Shown: positions 9,762-18,997 of the stretch, piece by piece | How the letters are laid out: the number at the start of each line of letters is the position of its first letter | Numbering within the stretch: the first letter of the stretch is position 1 | Assembly: GCF_016904945.1 (NCBI RefSeq) | Contig: NZ_JADIKF010000039.1 | Location: forward strand, 1,084,447-1,148,446 | Origin: Dyella mobilis | GTDB taxonomy: Bacteria; Pseudomonadota; Gammaproteobacteria; Xanthomonadales; Rhodanobacteraceae | DNA length: 64,000 nt | Reading direction: 5' to 3' | Program-made: the position numbers and the translations under genes | Notes under the pieces: model-generated | What the model was told of the DNA's origin: nothing | Seen by the model: only the letters and a program-made list of their open reading frames with translations | The model's database searches: none

Positions 9762-10193
9762 ATGGATTCCACGCCAACGCCGCATACCTCCCGCTGGTGG
9801 AATGTGGCGGACCGTCTCGGTGCAACCGCATCGTTTCTCTGCGCGATTCACTGTGCAGCGTTGCCGTTCGTGCTGGCCATCCTGCCGCTGCTGGGCCTGA
9901 CTTTCCTGGCCGATCACGCTTTCGAGCGCGGTTTCGTGCTGTTTGCCAGCGCGCTTGCCTTGTTTGCACTGGTCAACGGTTATCGTCGCCATCATCGCGC
10001 GTTGCCGCTGCGATTGGCGCTGCCCGGGCTGGCCTTGCTGGTGATGGGCGTGACCTTTGCAGAAAATTTCTCGATCGTGCTGCACAGTGTCATGGTGACG
10101 TGCGGCGGGTTGCTGGTCGCCAGCGCTCATTTCGTGAACCTTCGTCTGGATCGTCAACACGGGCACGAGCACGGCCCGCAGTGCGCGCATTAA
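9762..10193 (+). CDS. MerC-domain membrane protein
   Basis: This 143-aa protein has four predicted membrane segments and the MerC-type CxxxC motif CAIHC in the first helix, plus a histidine-rich C-terminus (RQHGHEHGPQCAH). MerC proteins were first seen as mercury importers, but many chromosomal members lie beside zinc genes. Here Zur precedes it and a CDF transporter follows, so zinc is the more likely substrate. The ATG at 9762 is preferred over the longer frame because the upstream part is not hydrophobic and covers the candidate Zur box. Confidence 0.82.
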   Translation: MDSTPTPHTSRWWNVADRLGATASFLCAIHCAALPFVLAILPLLGLTFLADHAFERGFVLFASALALFALVNGYRRHHRALPLRLALPGLALLVMGVTFAENFSIVLHSVMVTCGGLLVASAHFVNLRLDRQHGHEHGPQCAH

Positions 10194-10264
10194 GCGCCTG
10201 TCGACGATCGCTTTCCGTTGCGCAGTGATTGTGTAACGGCCCCTCAGCTTCCTAGCATTGCCGC

Positions 10265-11224
10265 ATGAATCACGCGCATAGCCACGCCTGCGATCAACAC
10301 GATGGTCATTCCCACGAAGCGGGAACGGTTGGCCGCGAACGCAAATTGCTGATCGCCGTCGTACTGACCGCAAGCATGATGCTGGTGGAAGTGGCTGGCG
10401 GCTGGTGGTCGGGCTCGCTGGCGCTGATTGCCGATGCCGGTCACATGCTGGTCGATTGCGCGGCGCTGATTTTGGCCTTGCTGGCCGCGCGCATGGCGCT
10501 GCGTCCTGCCGATGCACGACGCACTTACGGCTATGGGCGCATGGAAGTGTTGGCCGGTTTCGTCAATGCGCTGACGCAATTCGTATTGGTCGGCTTCATC
10601 GCCTACGAAGCCATCGAACGCCTGTTCAAACCGGTGGAAATCCTTTCCGGGGTAATGCTCGGCGTGGCAACCGTGGGCCTGCTGGTCAACCTGGTCGTGC
10701 TGCGCAGCCTGCACGGTCATTCGCACGATGACGTGAACATCGGCGCGGCCAGCCTGCACGTGCTGGGCGATCTGCTCGGTTCCGTCGGCGCGATCGCCGC
10801 TGCGTTGCTGGTGCGCTGGATGGGTTGGAACTGGGCCGATCCGGTGCTTTCGCTGCTGGTGTCGCTGTTGATTCTGCGCAGTGCCTGGAGCCTGTTGCGT
10901 CGCTCAACCCACATCCTGTTGGAAGGGGTTCCCGAAGGCATGGACACGCAGGAAGTGGAAACGGCCTTGCGCGGTTCGGACACCGCCATTCGCGACGTGC
11001 ACCATCTGCACATCTGGCAGCTTGCTTCCGGTTCGCGCATGGCCACTTTACATCTGGAGCTGCATGAGCAGTCGGAAGGCGCGCGAGCCCTGGCCGCCGT
11101 GAATCGCACCTTGATGGAGCGTTTTGGCATCCGCCATGCCACGGTGCAGATCGACCCGGGCGATTGTCCGGATGGCACCCCGGGCTGCAGCGCGCATCCG
11201 CCGAGTGCCTCTCACCGCCATTGA
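10265..11224 (+). CDS. Cation diffusion facilitator (CzcD/ZitB-type zinc exporter)
   Basis: The 319-aa CDF antiporter exports Zn(II) or related divalent metals across the inner membrane. It has histidine-rich ends (HAHSHACDQHDGHSHE and SAHPPSASHRH) and six membrane helices. The HxxxD/DxxxD-type metal site is visible as DAGHMLVD in helix 2 and SLHVLGD in helix 5. A C-terminal cytoplasmic domain (VHHLHIWQL, LHLELHE) follows. It lies 71 bases after the MerC-type gene on the same strand, consistent with a zinc operon. Confidence 0.92.
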   Translation: MNHAHSHACDQHDGHSHEAGTVGRERKLLIAVVLTASMMLVEVAGGWWSGSLALIADAGHMLVDCAALILALLAARMALRPADARRTYGYGRMEVLAGFVNALTQFVLVGFIAYEAIERLFKPVEILSGVMLGVATVGLLVNLVVLRSLHGHSHDDVNIGAASLHVLGDLLGSVGAIAAALLVRWMGWNWADPVLSLLVSLLILRSAWSLLRRSTHILLEGVPEGMDTQEVETALRGSDTAIRDVHHLHIWQLASGSRMATLHLELHEQSEGARALAAVNRTLMERFGIRHATVQIDPGDCPDGTPGCSAHPPSASHRH

Positions 11225-11303
11225 GCCGCTCCGGCTTGCGCTTTGGCCTGCCACTGCTAGGATGGCTGACCGTCCACACGTATTACGATTTAAGGAGTTT
11301 CCA

Positions 11304-11468
11304 ATGGGTAAGGGCGATCGCAAGACCCGTCGCGGCAAGACCTATCGTGGCAGCTACGGCAACAGTCGCGCGCACTCCGCGCAGCCGGCAGTGGCTGGTG
11401 CCAAGGCGACCGTGACCAAGACGGCTGCCGTGAAGAAGGCCGCCGCGCCGAAGAAAAAGTCGGCCTGA
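11304..11468 (+). CDS. 30S ribosomal protein bTHX family
   Basis: This 54-aa very basic protein starts at MGKGDRKTRRGKTYRGSYGNSR, the recognised bTHX core that binds in the head of the 30S subunit. It continues into an Ala/Lys-rich tail (KKAAAPKKKSA) typical of proteobacterial members. A strong AAGGAG ribosome site lies at 11292-11297. A longer open frame from 11124 exists, but its upstream part overlaps the CDF gene and is not coding. A terminator follows directly. Confidence 0.9.
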   Translation: MGKGDRKTRRGKTYRGSYGNSRAHSAQPAVAGAKATVTKTAAVKKAAAPKKKSA

Positions 11469-11489
11469 GCCTCGAGCTCGCCGCGCAAA

Positions 11490-11515
11490 AGCCCCCGCTT
11501 GCCGGGGGCTTTTTG
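11490..11515 (+). terminator. Rho-independent terminator after bTHX
   Basis: The stem AGCCCCCG/CGGGGGCT is followed by TTTTTG, 21 bases past the bTHX stop. hutI ends on the opposite strand at 11519. Confidence 0.9.
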
Positions 11516-11518
11516 TTT

Positions 11519-12733
11519 TCAGCGGGCGACGCCGCCCAGCCAGGCCTGGCGCACCAGCCCGCCGCCGATCCAGTAGCACAGTTCGGCTGGCTGCCTGACG
11601 TTCCACACCACGAAATCGGCGCGCTTGCCCACGTCCAGCACGCCGCGATCGGACAGCCCTAGTGCGCGTGCCGCATTCACGGTGATGCCGCGCAGCGCTT
11701 CTTCCGGCGTCAGGCGGAACACGGTACACGCCATGTTGGCCGCCAGCCGCAGCGAAAGCAGGGGAGAGGTGCCGGGATTGCAATCGGTGGCGATGGCGAT
11801 GGGTACGCCGTGCGAGCGCAGGGCATCGACCGGCGGCAGCTTGGTTTCGCGCAGGGCGTAAAACGCGCCCGGCAAAAGTACCGCCACCGTGCCGGCACGG
11901 GCCATCGCCTGGATGCCTGAGTCACTGAGGTATTCGAGATGATCGGCAGACAGGCCATGGAATTCGGCCACGAGTGCTGCGCCGTCGAGATCGGACAATT
12001 GCTCCGCGTGCAGCTTCACGCGCAAACCCAGTTGCTGGGCGTGCTCGAACACGCGCTGGGTTTCCGCACGGCTGAAACCGATGCCTTCACAGAAGGCATC
12101 CACGGCATCGACCAGGCCTTCGCTGGCCAGCGCGGGCAGCAGCTCGTTGCACACCAGGTCGACGTACTCGCCGCGCCGTTCCTTGTATTCCGGAGGCAGG
12201 GCATGCAAGCCGAGAAAGCTGGTCCGCACGTTCACGCCCAGCGTTTCGCCGATGCGGCGTGCCACGCGCAGCATGCGCCGTTCCGTTTCCAGATCCAGCC
12301 CATATCCCGATTTGATTTCCAGCGTGGTGACGCCATCGGCCAATAGCGCGCGTGCGCGCGGCAGCGATTGCGCCAGCAGTTCATCCTCGCTTGCATGCCG
12401 CGTAGCGCGCACGGTGGATACGATGCCGCCGCCGGCACGGGCGATCTCCTCGTAGCTGGCGCCGTTGAGGCGCAAGTCGAATTCCTGCGCGCGATCGCCG
12501 CCGAATACCAGATGCGTGTGGCAATCGATCAGGCCCGGGGTGACCAGGGCGCCGTCGAGGTCGTGCACTTCCCGCGCCGTCGCGATCGACGCCTCCGGCA
12601 GGTCGCGCATGGCGCCGACCCAGGCGATCTTCCCATCCAGGCAGGCCAATGCCGCATCGGTGATCAAGCCGTGGCTGGCTTCGCCGACAAAGGTGGCGAG
12701 CGAGGCGTTGGTCAGCAATACATCCCAATTCAT
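11519..12733 (-). CDS. hutI: Imidazolonepropionase
   Basis: Third enzyme of histidine degradation; hydrolyses imidazolonepropionate to formimidoylglutamate. The 404-aa amidohydrolase barrel has the metal motif [12 protein letters not shown], the substrate loop around KSGYGLD, the HAEQ metal ligand and [10 protein letters not shown] at the end of the barrel. It overlaps the upstream chloride-channel gene by four bases. Other hut genes in the window (hutF, hutU) are separate, so the pathway is not one operon here. Confidence 0.96.
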   Translation of the reverse strand: MNWDVLLTNASLATFVGEASHGLITDAALACLDGKIAWVGAMRDLPEASIATAREVHDLDGALVTPGLIDCHTHLVFGGDRAQEFDLRLNGASYEEIARAGGGIVSTVRATRHASEDELLAQSLPRARALLADGVTTLEIKSGYGLDLETERRMLRVARRIGETLGVNVRTSFLGLHALPPEYKERRGEYVDLVCNELLPALASEGLVDAVDAFCEGIGFSRAETQRVFEHAQQLGLRVKLHAEQLSDLDGAALVAEFHGLSADHLEYLSDSGIQAMARAGTVAVLLPGAFYALRETKLPPVDALRSHGVPIAIATDCNPGTSPLLSLRLAANMACTVFRLTPEEALRGITVNAARALGLSDRGVLDVGKRADFVVWNVRQPAELCYWIGGGLVRQAWLGGVAR

Positions 12734-14190
12734 GACTTCGATTCATCCCTTGGCACGTGGGTGGGCACTACCGGTTCGCCATAGGCGCTGATGGCGTCGG
12801 CGGCTTCGTCCAGATCCTGATCTTGCTGGTCTTCATCGACGCGGGCGGCTTGCCCTTGCTCGAAGTCGCGGATCATGCGTTCGGCGAAATCCTTGTAGAC
12901 CGGCGTGGGGCACAACGTCGATGCAACGGCACGAGCCAGCAGACAGGCGGCCATGATCGGTATCACCATGGCCTGGTTGTTGGTGAGTTCCATGGCAATT
13001 ACGGCCGAGGTGAGCGGCGCGCCAGTGACGCCGGCGAGATAGGCGCTCATGCCGAGCAACACCACTGCCGCTTCGGGAGCATTCGGCAAAAACTGCGCGA
13101 TGTTGTGGCCCAGGCCGGCGCCTACGGCCAGCGCCGGCGAGAAGATGCCGCCAGGAATGCCGGCCCAATACGACACCACGTTGGCCAGCAGTTTCGCCAC
13201 ACCAAAACTGTGCCCCGGAGTGACCGCTGCGTCCTGCACGAAAGCGCGCGCCTGCACGTAGCCGGTACCGTAGACGGCGTTGTGCGAAAGCACGCCAAGC
13301 ACGGCCAGCGCGAGGCCGCAGCCGACCGCGAACCACACCGGAGAGCGGTCGCGCAAACGCCCGAGGGCCGCCAGCGGTCCGCTGCGGCTGAGCAGGATCA
13401 GGCGTGCGAACAGGCCCCCGGCCAAGCCGCAGATCACGCCGCATGCCAGCACGGCCAGCCACGCATTTCCGAGCGGCAGGCTGGTCTGCACCGTGCCGAA
13501 ATAGGCGTAATTGCCCAGGAGACCCAGCGATACCACGCCGCCGACGAACACTGCGGTAAGCAGCAGGCCGCTGAAGCGGTGCTCGAAGGTGCCAGCGAGT
13601 TCTTCGATCGCGAAGACCACGCCGGCCAGTGGCGTATTGAATGCCGCGGCGATACCCGCTGCACCGCCGGCGAGAATGAAGCGCGACAACGACGTAGGGT
13701 CGGTGAAACCGAAGCGACGCCCCAGCCAATGCATCAGGCCCGCGCCGACGTGTACGGTCGGACCTTCGCGACCGATCGAAGCGCCCACGGTCAGCGCAAG
13801 CAAGGTCAACGCCATTTTGCTGGCCGCGATGGGCAGGGCAAGCATGCGCGAACGGAAATCCCGGTCTTCGATGTGGATCGTCGCAATCACCTGCGGAATG
13901 CCGCTGCCGCGCGCTGCGCGCAACTTTCCAGCTGTCACCCACGAGAGCAGGCCGAACACGATCGGCGTGAGGATCAGTGGAATCCAGACACCGTGCGCCA
14001 GAATGCGCAGGAACAGGCCATAAGCCCAGTCACTGGCTTTGGCGAACAGAATGGCCGCCAGCGCCACCAGTACCGCGCCGCTCCACAAGGCGATGCGCCG
14101 TTTCCATTGGTAGGGAGCGAAAAACTCGTGGCCGAGTACGGCCCGCAGCCGCGGGTTGGAGTCGTTGGCGGGGGAGGGCTCGTTTGACAT
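12730..14190 (-). CDS. ClC-family chloride channel/antiporter
   Basis: This 486-aa integral membrane protein has the three ClC signatures of the anion pathway: [19 protein letters not shown] (with the gating glutamate) and [15 protein letters not shown]. Family members are Cl-/H+ antiporters (E. coli ClcA, acid resistance) or channels. About ten to twelve hydrophobic helices are visible, and the C-terminus is short and acidic ([14 protein letters not shown]). It is the first gene of a two-gene unit with hutI, joined by an ATGA-type overlap. This is an odd pairing with no obvious metabolic link. Confidence 0.93.
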   Translation of the reverse strand: MSNEPSPANDSNPRLRAVLGHEFFAPYQWKRRIALWSGAVLVALAAILFAKASDWAYGLFLRILAHGVWIPLILTPIVFGLLSWVTAGKLRAARGSGIPQVIATIHIEDRDFRSRMLALPIAASKMALTLLALTVGASIGREGPTVHVGAGLMHWLGRRFGFTDPTSLSRFILAGGAAGIAAAFNTPLAGVVFAIEELAGTFEHRFSGLLLTAVFVGGVVSLGLLGNYAYFGTVQTSLPLGNAWLAVLACGVICGLAGGLFARLILLSRSGPLAALGRLRDRSPVWFAVGCGLALAVLGVLSHNAVYGTGYVQARAFVQDAAVTPGHSFGVAKLLANVVSYWAGIPGGIFSPALAVGAGLGHNIAQFLPNAPEAAVVLLGMSAYLAGVTGAPLTSAVIAMELTNNQAMVIPIMAACLLARAVASTLCPTPVYKDFAERMIRDFEQGQAARVDEDQQDQDLDEAADAISAYGEPVVPTHVPRDESKS

Positions 14191-14259
14191 GGCGCGATTA
14201 TGGCAGATCGCCTCGCGCCGGCCTTGCAGCGCCTGTGATCTCCTGGCGTGGGCGCGGCA

Positions 14260-15822
14260 TTACCGCGCCTTGCTCAACCACCGTGTTTCGTACAGGTCGT
14301 AGCGTCGGTCCTTGAGGTTTTGCACCGCACCGGCATTGCGCGCCCGCGCCAGGCTTTCCAGGCGCAGATCCGCAAACAGCACCGTTTCGATATTCGGCGT
14401 GGTATCGGCGGCGATGCCATCGCGTGCGAACGGGAAGTCGCTGGGGGTCAGGATGCAGCTCTGGCCGTACTGGATGTCGAAGTTGTTCACGCCCGGCAGA
14501 TTGCCGACGTTGCCGGAAAGCACCACGTAGCACTGGTTCTCGATCGCACGCGCCTGCGAGCAATAGCGCACGCGCAGATAGCCTTCGCGCACGTCGGTAC
14601 AAAAGGGCACGAACAGAATCAGCGCACCCTGGTCGACCAGATGCTTGGCCACTTCCGGAAATTCCGAGTCGTAGCAGATCATCACACCGATCGGGCCGCA
14701 GTCGGTCTGGATGGTGGCGGCGCTATCACCGCCGGTGACGTTCCACACCACGCGCTCGCTTGGGGTTGGATGCAGCTTTTCGCGCTCGTGGATCGAGCCG
14801 TCGCGCAGGCACACGTAGCACACATTGTGGATGTCGCCGTTCGACTGCTCGGTCGGATGCGAGCCGGCGACGATATTGATGTTGTAGCTCACCGCCAGGC
14901 GGCTGAAGAGTTCTTTCACCTGCGGCGTGTAATGGCTGAGCTTGCGAATGGTCTCGACCGGCGAAAGCTCTTCATTCTCGATCGACAGCAGTTGCAGCGT
15001 GATGAGTTCGGGGAAAGTGACGAAATCCGCACTGTAGTCCGCGGCGATATCGGTGAAATACTCCACGTGCGTGGCAAATTCCTCGAAGGATTTTATACGC
15101 CTCTGCAGGTACTGCACCGTGGCTACGCGCACGGAATCGGGCAGGTGTTGGGGCGATTTCACCGATGGGATATCCGGCTGATTCATCAGCGCCGGGTTGC
15201 GCCACACCAGGTGCGCACCGTAGCCGTGCGAGTCGTAGTCCATCGGCACATAGGCACGCAGCAAGCCGATGAATTCGAAATCGTTGGCGAGTTGGAAGCT
15301 GAGCGTGGGGTCGCGCCGCTTTCCTTCGATCACCGCCTGCACATAGGCTTCGGGGTTGCCGTAGCGCTGGATGTTGCGCGCCAAGCCCGGAATGCGCCCA
15401 CCGAAGGTGATGCCGCGCAGTTTCAGGTCGATGCACAATCGCTTGCGCGCCTGGTACAGGCGCTGGCCGATGCGCATGCCGCGGTAATCCGGATGCACTA
15501 CCACTTCCATGCCGTACAGCCAGTTGCCGTCTGGATTGTGCCGCGAAGCCATGCCGCCGCCGGTGATCTGCATCCAGGTATGCGGCTTCAAGGCCAGCGA
15601 TTCGTCGATGCGGAAAGTGGCGCAGTAGCCGACGATGTTGCCTTCGTATTCGACGACGAACTGGCCTTCGGGAAAATGCGTCTGCTGAGAGCGCAGCATT
15701 TCTGCCGAATGGCCCCATTCAGCGGTGTAGACGCGGGCGGTGAGGTTGACCAGGGCTGGCACGTCGGCGGGCGTGGCCAAGCGCAAGGTGAGCTTGGGCG
15801 CGTTTTCGTTTTTCTTGGCCAT
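14260..15822 (-). CDS. Bifunctional GNAT acetyltransferase / carbon-nitrogen hydrolase
   Basis: The 520-aa fusion has an N-terminal GNAT fold (about residues 12-180), with VVVHPDYRGMRIGQRLYQAR as the acetyl-CoA binding motif. A nitrilase-superfamily domain follows (about 215-500). The catalytic triad is readable: glutamate in VTFPELITL, lysine in HEREKLHPTP and cysteine in GVMICYDSEFPE. Such fusions are a known but poorly characterised proteobacterial family. The likely chemistry is amide hydrolysis, with substrate unknown. It is divergent from hutF and may share its promoter region, so a role in amide or nitrogen metabolism is possible but unproven. Confidence 0.92.
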   Translation of the reverse strand: MAKKNENAPKLTLRLATPADVPALVNLTARVYTAEWGHSAEMLRSQQTHFPEGQFVVEYEGNIVGYCATFRIDESLALKPHTWMQITGGGMASRHNPDGNWLYGMEVVVHPDYRGMRIGQRLYQARKRLCIDLKLRGITFGGRIPGLARNIQRYGNPEAYVQAVIEGKRRDPTLSFQLANDFEFIGLLRAYVPMDYDSHGYGAHLVWRNPALMNQPDIPSVKSPQHLPDSVRVATVQYLQRRIKSFEEFATHVEYFTDIAADYSADFVTFPELITLQLLSIENEELSPVETIRKLSHYTPQVKELFSRLAVSYNINIVAGSHPTEQSNGDIHNVCYVCLRDGSIHEREKLHPTPSERVVWNVTGGDSAATIQTDCGPIGVMICYDSEFPEVAKHLVDQGALILFVPFCTDVREGYLRVRYCSQARAIENQCYVVLSGNVGNLPGVNNFDIQYGQSCILTPSDFPFARDGIAADTTPNIETVLFADLRLESLARARNAGAVQNLKDRRYDLYETRWLSKAR

Positions 15823-15909
15823 ATCGTCATCCTTCCGCAGGAAAGGTGAAGCGAACGCGATACTCGATCCCTATTGCCTTAAACTTCGCAAGCCATTTGG
15901 AGATTGTTC

Positions 15910-17280
15910 ATGAGCAACGTACCTGCGGTCTACACTTTCAAGGCAAGGCATCTTTGGCAAGCAGCGGCATGGCATGGCGAAGCCGCTTTTTCGGTGGATG
16001 ACCGGGGCAGGATCGCCGCCGCTTCCGCCGAGTCGCCCCAGCTTCTGGACAGCTGGGTGCTGCCCGGCATGCCCAATCTCCATTCCCATGCCTTCCAGCG
16101 CGCCATGGCAGGCCTGGCCGAGCGCCGCGGCCCAGGCGACGACTCCTTCTGGACCTGGCGCGAAACCATGTACGGCTTTGCTGCGCGCATCGACCCGGAA
16201 ACTTTGCAAGCCATTGCTGCCCAGCTCTATGTGGAGATGCTCAAGGCCGGCTACACCCAGGTCTGCGAATTCCATTACCTGCATCACCAGCCCGACGGTA
16301 CACCCTACGCGCAACCGGAAGCGATGTCGCTGGCCTTGATCGAAGCGGCACGCGAAGCGGGCATTGCACTGACTTTGCTGCCGGTGCTGTACGTGAGCGG
16401 CGGTTTCGACGGCCGCCCGCTATCGCAGCGCCAACGCCGTTTCGGGCACGACGTGGACAGCTATCTGTCGTTGCTCGCAAGCCTGCGCAAGCTCGAAAAC
16501 GACAACCTCCGCGTGGGTGCGGCGCTACATTCCCTGCGTGCCGTTCCGGAGCAGATCTGGCGCAAGGTCATCGAGAGCGAAGCACTGAAAAGCGGGCCGA
16601 TCCACATCCACATCGCCGAGCAGATCGGCGAAGTGCAGGACTGCCTCGCCACCCGCGGTGCACGTCCCGTGGAATGGTTGTTCAACCACGCGCAGGTCGA
16701 TAAGCGCTGGTGCCTGGTGCATGCCACTCACCTTACGGACGCGGAAACTGCGCAGCTCGCGCGCAGCGGGGCGATCGCCGGGCTGTGCCCGACCACCGAA
16801 GCCAATCTGGGCGATGGGCTGTTTCCGCTGGCACATTACCTTGATGCGGCAGGCACGCTGGGTATCGGTTCGGACTCGCACATTTCCATTTCGCCGGTGG
16901 AAGAGCTGCGCTGGCTGGAATACGGCCAGCGCCTGAGCACGCGCCATCGCAACGTTGCAGCACGACGTGCCGAAGACAGCGTAGGCGAGACCTTGTGGCG
17001 GGCTGCATTGAAGGGGGGGGCGCAGGCCGCGGATTTGCCGATAGGTTCGCTCGCCGAAGCACAGCGCGCCGATTTCATCGTGCTGGACCACGAGTCGCCG
17101 CTGCTCGCTGCGCGCGACGAACGCTCTGCCATGGACAGTTTCCTGTTTGCCGGCAATACGCCGCTGGTGCGCCACGTGATGGCGGGCGGCCGCTGGGTGG
17201 TGCGCGATTTTCAGCATCGCGACGAAGCGCGCATTGCCGCGCGTTATCGCATGGCCATGAAACGACTTACCGAGGCGTGA
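15910..17280 (+). CDS. hutF: Formimidoylglutamate deiminase
   Basis: Converts N-formimidoyl-glutamate to N-formyl-glutamate in the five-step histidine pathway. The 456-aa amidohydrolase carries NLHSHAFQRAMAG (metal ligands), HIHIAEQ, HATHLTD and GIGSDSHISISPVEELR. This is the expected ligand order for the family. The ATG at 15910 is chosen; a TTG two codons earlier is less likely. Its presence implies a downstream HutG-type deformylase elsewhere in the genome, because none is in the window. Confidence 0.95.
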   Translation: MSNVPAVYTFKARHLWQAAAWHGEAAFSVDDRGRIAAASAESPQLLDSWVLPGMPNLHSHAFQRAMAGLAERRGPGDDSFWTWRETMYGFAARIDPETLQAIAAQLYVEMLKAGYTQVCEFHYLHHQPDGTPYAQPEAMSLALIEAAREAGIALTLLPVLYVSGGFDGRPLSQRQRRFGHDVDSYLSLLASLRKLENDNLRVGAALHSLRAVPEQIWRKVIESEALKSGPIHIHIAEQIGEVQDCLATRGARPVEWLFNHAQVDKRWCLVHATHLTDAETAQLARSGAIAGLCPTTEANLGDGLFPLAHYLDAAGTLGIGSDSHISISPVEELRWLEYGQRLSTRHRNVAARRAEDSVGETLWRAALKGGAQAADLPIGSLAEAQRADFIVLDHESPLLAARDERSAMDSFLFAGNTPLVRHVMAGGRWVVRDFQHRDEARIAARYRMAMKRLTEA

Positions 17281-17690
17281 GCCGAGTCGGCAGGTACATT
17301 GACTACGTGCAGCAGGTTTGCAGCCGGAGCCGGGTCATCGGAAGGCTGCTGCCCGCTACCTCGCGTGGCGGCTTCCGGCTGCAAGCCTGCTGCACGTGGT
17401 CGTCTGGCAGGGGAATGGATCGACGGTCGTTGCTTTTGGTTTGTGTTCGACGCGCTGCATAGGATGGCGGCAGCGCGATAGAAATCGGATAAAAGTTCTG
17501 CGCCGGCGCGTAGAGAATCCGTAACTTTGCCGGCGCAAACGCGGCGTTTGGCCAGGGCGCGCAGCGGAACTTGCTTTCACTGGCCTGACGATGAGGCTGA
17601 ACCCTCGGCATCAGTTCAGGTTGGCGGCGTCATCGCGATGATTCCGGGCGACGTTTTCCGACGTGAGTTTCAACTCACGAGGAGATCACC
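17281..17690. other. Gene-free gap with a 24-bp inverted repeat
   Basis: No protein is supported in these 410 bases. An inverted repeat pairs 17305-17328 with 17374-17397, with a single mismatch (ACGTGCAGCAGGT/CTTGCAGCCGGA type arms) around a 45-base loop. No T run follows. A second short hairpin (CGTGAGTT/AACTCACG, 17662-17679) sits directly before the ribosome site of the next gene. Confidence 0.6.
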
Positions 17691-17855
17691 ATGCGCCGTT
17701 ATCTTTCTGTTTTTCTGATTGCCCTGGCCGTGCTCGGCGGCACGCTGGCGCAAACGGGTTGTGTCGTCGTGGCGCCGCGCCCGGCCCGCGTGTGGGTGCC
17801 CGGCTACTGGGGCTATGGCCACGCTTGGGTGGGTGGCTACTGGCGTTACCGCTAA
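17691..17855 (+). CDS. Small YXWGXW-type repeat lipoprotein
   Basis: This 54-aa product has an N-terminal signal (RRYLSVFLIALAVLGGTL) ending at a possible lipidation cysteine in AQTGC. A short mature part contains WVPGYWGYGHAWVGGYW. Two WxxGxW units match the YXWGXW repeat family of small exported proteins, whose function is unknown. GGAGATCACC before the ATG is a good ribosome site, and a hairpin at 17662-17679 lies directly upstream of it and could affect translation. Glutamine at -3 makes the lipobox imperfect, so it may be a plain exported peptide. Confidence 0.7.
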   Translation: MRRYLSVFLIALAVLGGTLAQTGCVVVAPRPARVWVPGYWGYGHAWVGGYWRYR

Positions 17856-18802
17856 GCCTTTGCAGAAGGGGCGGAACGATGTCGGCCAGCCGCTTCGCGC
17901 GTACCCCATTCACGGATGAAGTCGATGAACACGCGTAGCTTGGGCGGCACCTGGAACCGGCTCGGGTAGTACAGGTAGAAGCCGTCGAACGGCGGCAGCC
18001 AGGCTTCAAGCACGCTTTCCAGACGCCCCGCATCCAGTGCGGGGCGCGCGGAAATTTCCAGCAGATTGGCGATGCCCAGGCCGTCTTCGGCGGCGCGCAA
18101 CGCCAGTGAGATGTCGTTGACGGTCAGGCTCCCGTCAACGGCCATTTCGTACCAGCGGCCTTTTTGCGGGCCGCCGCGATGTGCGAATTCCCAGCGATAG
18201 ATCGCGCCGCTGCTCGGCAGGCGGAACTTGATGCAGCAGTGGTTTTGCAGGTCCTTCGGATCCTTGGGATAACCGAATCGTTTGAAATACGCCGGCGCTC
18301 CAACCACCACTGCGCGCACGGCGCCGCCGATGGGAACGGCGACCATGTCGCGCTCTACGCGTTCGCCCAGGCGAATGCCGGCATCGAAGCCTTCGGCGAT
18401 CAGGTCGCTGAGCGCATTGTCGACGCGAATATCCAGCTGCACGTCCGGCCAGCGCGCCATGAATTCGCCGAGCATGGGCTCGATGATCGTTTGCGAGACC
18501 ACGTAAGGCACCGTCAGCCGCAGCGTGCCGCGTGGCCGCTCGCCATGCTGGCGCACGGCATCCATCGCCTGGTCCAGTTCGTTCAGTGCAGGCGTGATGC
18601 GGTGGAGCATTTCCAGGCCTGCTTCGGTGAGGCCGACGCGACGGGTCGTGCGTTGCAGCAGGCGCGTGCCGAGCTGGTTCTCCAACTGTTGCAGCGTCTG
18701 GCTTAGCGCCGAAGCGGTCACGTCGAGCGCGGCCGCGGCCCGGGTAAAGCTGCCGTGTTCGGCAATCGCGCGGAAGGCGCGCAGGGCGTAGTGGTCGCGC
18801 AT
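17852..18802 (-). CDS. LysR-family transcriptional regulator
   Basis: The 316-aa LTTR has an N-terminal winged helix-turn-helix (FRAIAEHGSFTRAAAALDVT, LQQLENQLGTRLL). The periplasmic-binding-like effector domain ends ...FIDFIREW, the usual CrgA-group ending. Its stop overlaps the end of the small lipoprotein gene on the other strand by a few bases. It is divergent from the aldo/keto reductase gene, which it probably controls, perhaps through the palindrome at 18902-18914. The effector is unknown. Confidence 0.93.
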   Translation of the reverse strand: MRDHYALRAFRAIAEHGSFTRAAAALDVTASALSQTLQQLENQLGTRLLQRTTRRVGLTEAGLEMLHRITPALNELDQAMDAVRQHGERPRGTLRLTVPYVVSQTIIEPMLGEFMARWPDVQLDIRVDNALSDLIAEGFDAGIRLGERVERDMVAVPIGGAVRAVVVGAPAYFKRFGYPKDPKDLQNHCCIKFRLPSSGAIYRWEFAHRGGPQKGRWYEMAVDGSLTVNDISLALRAAEDGLGIANLLEISARPALDAGRLESVLEAWLPPFDGFYLYYPSRFQVPPKLRVFIDFIREWGTREAAGRHRSAPSAKA

Positions 18803-18901
18803 GGTTCAACACTCCGCGGGTCGAGCCCAAGATTTTTGCCGTGCCAGGAGTTCGCGGGTCCCGGGCTGTGCCGGGGCAACGGTGTCCGGCCTGAAGATTA
18901 A

Positions 18902-18914
18902 TTAGTTTTACTAA
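18902..18914. promoter_or_regulatory. LysR-type palindrome between regulator and aldo/keto reductase
   Basis: TTAGT-TTT-ACTAA is a perfect inverted repeat with the T-N11-A spacing of LysR-type operators. It lies 100 bases upstream of the regulator start and 84 bases before the reductase start, in an otherwise G/C-rich gap. Confidence 0.5.
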
Positions 18915-18997
18915 AAAATGCATCAAGCTAATGACGGTTTTTCAACAGGATCTCGTGGCGCACACTGCACCCCGTCTTCCACTGATGGAGTTCCCCC

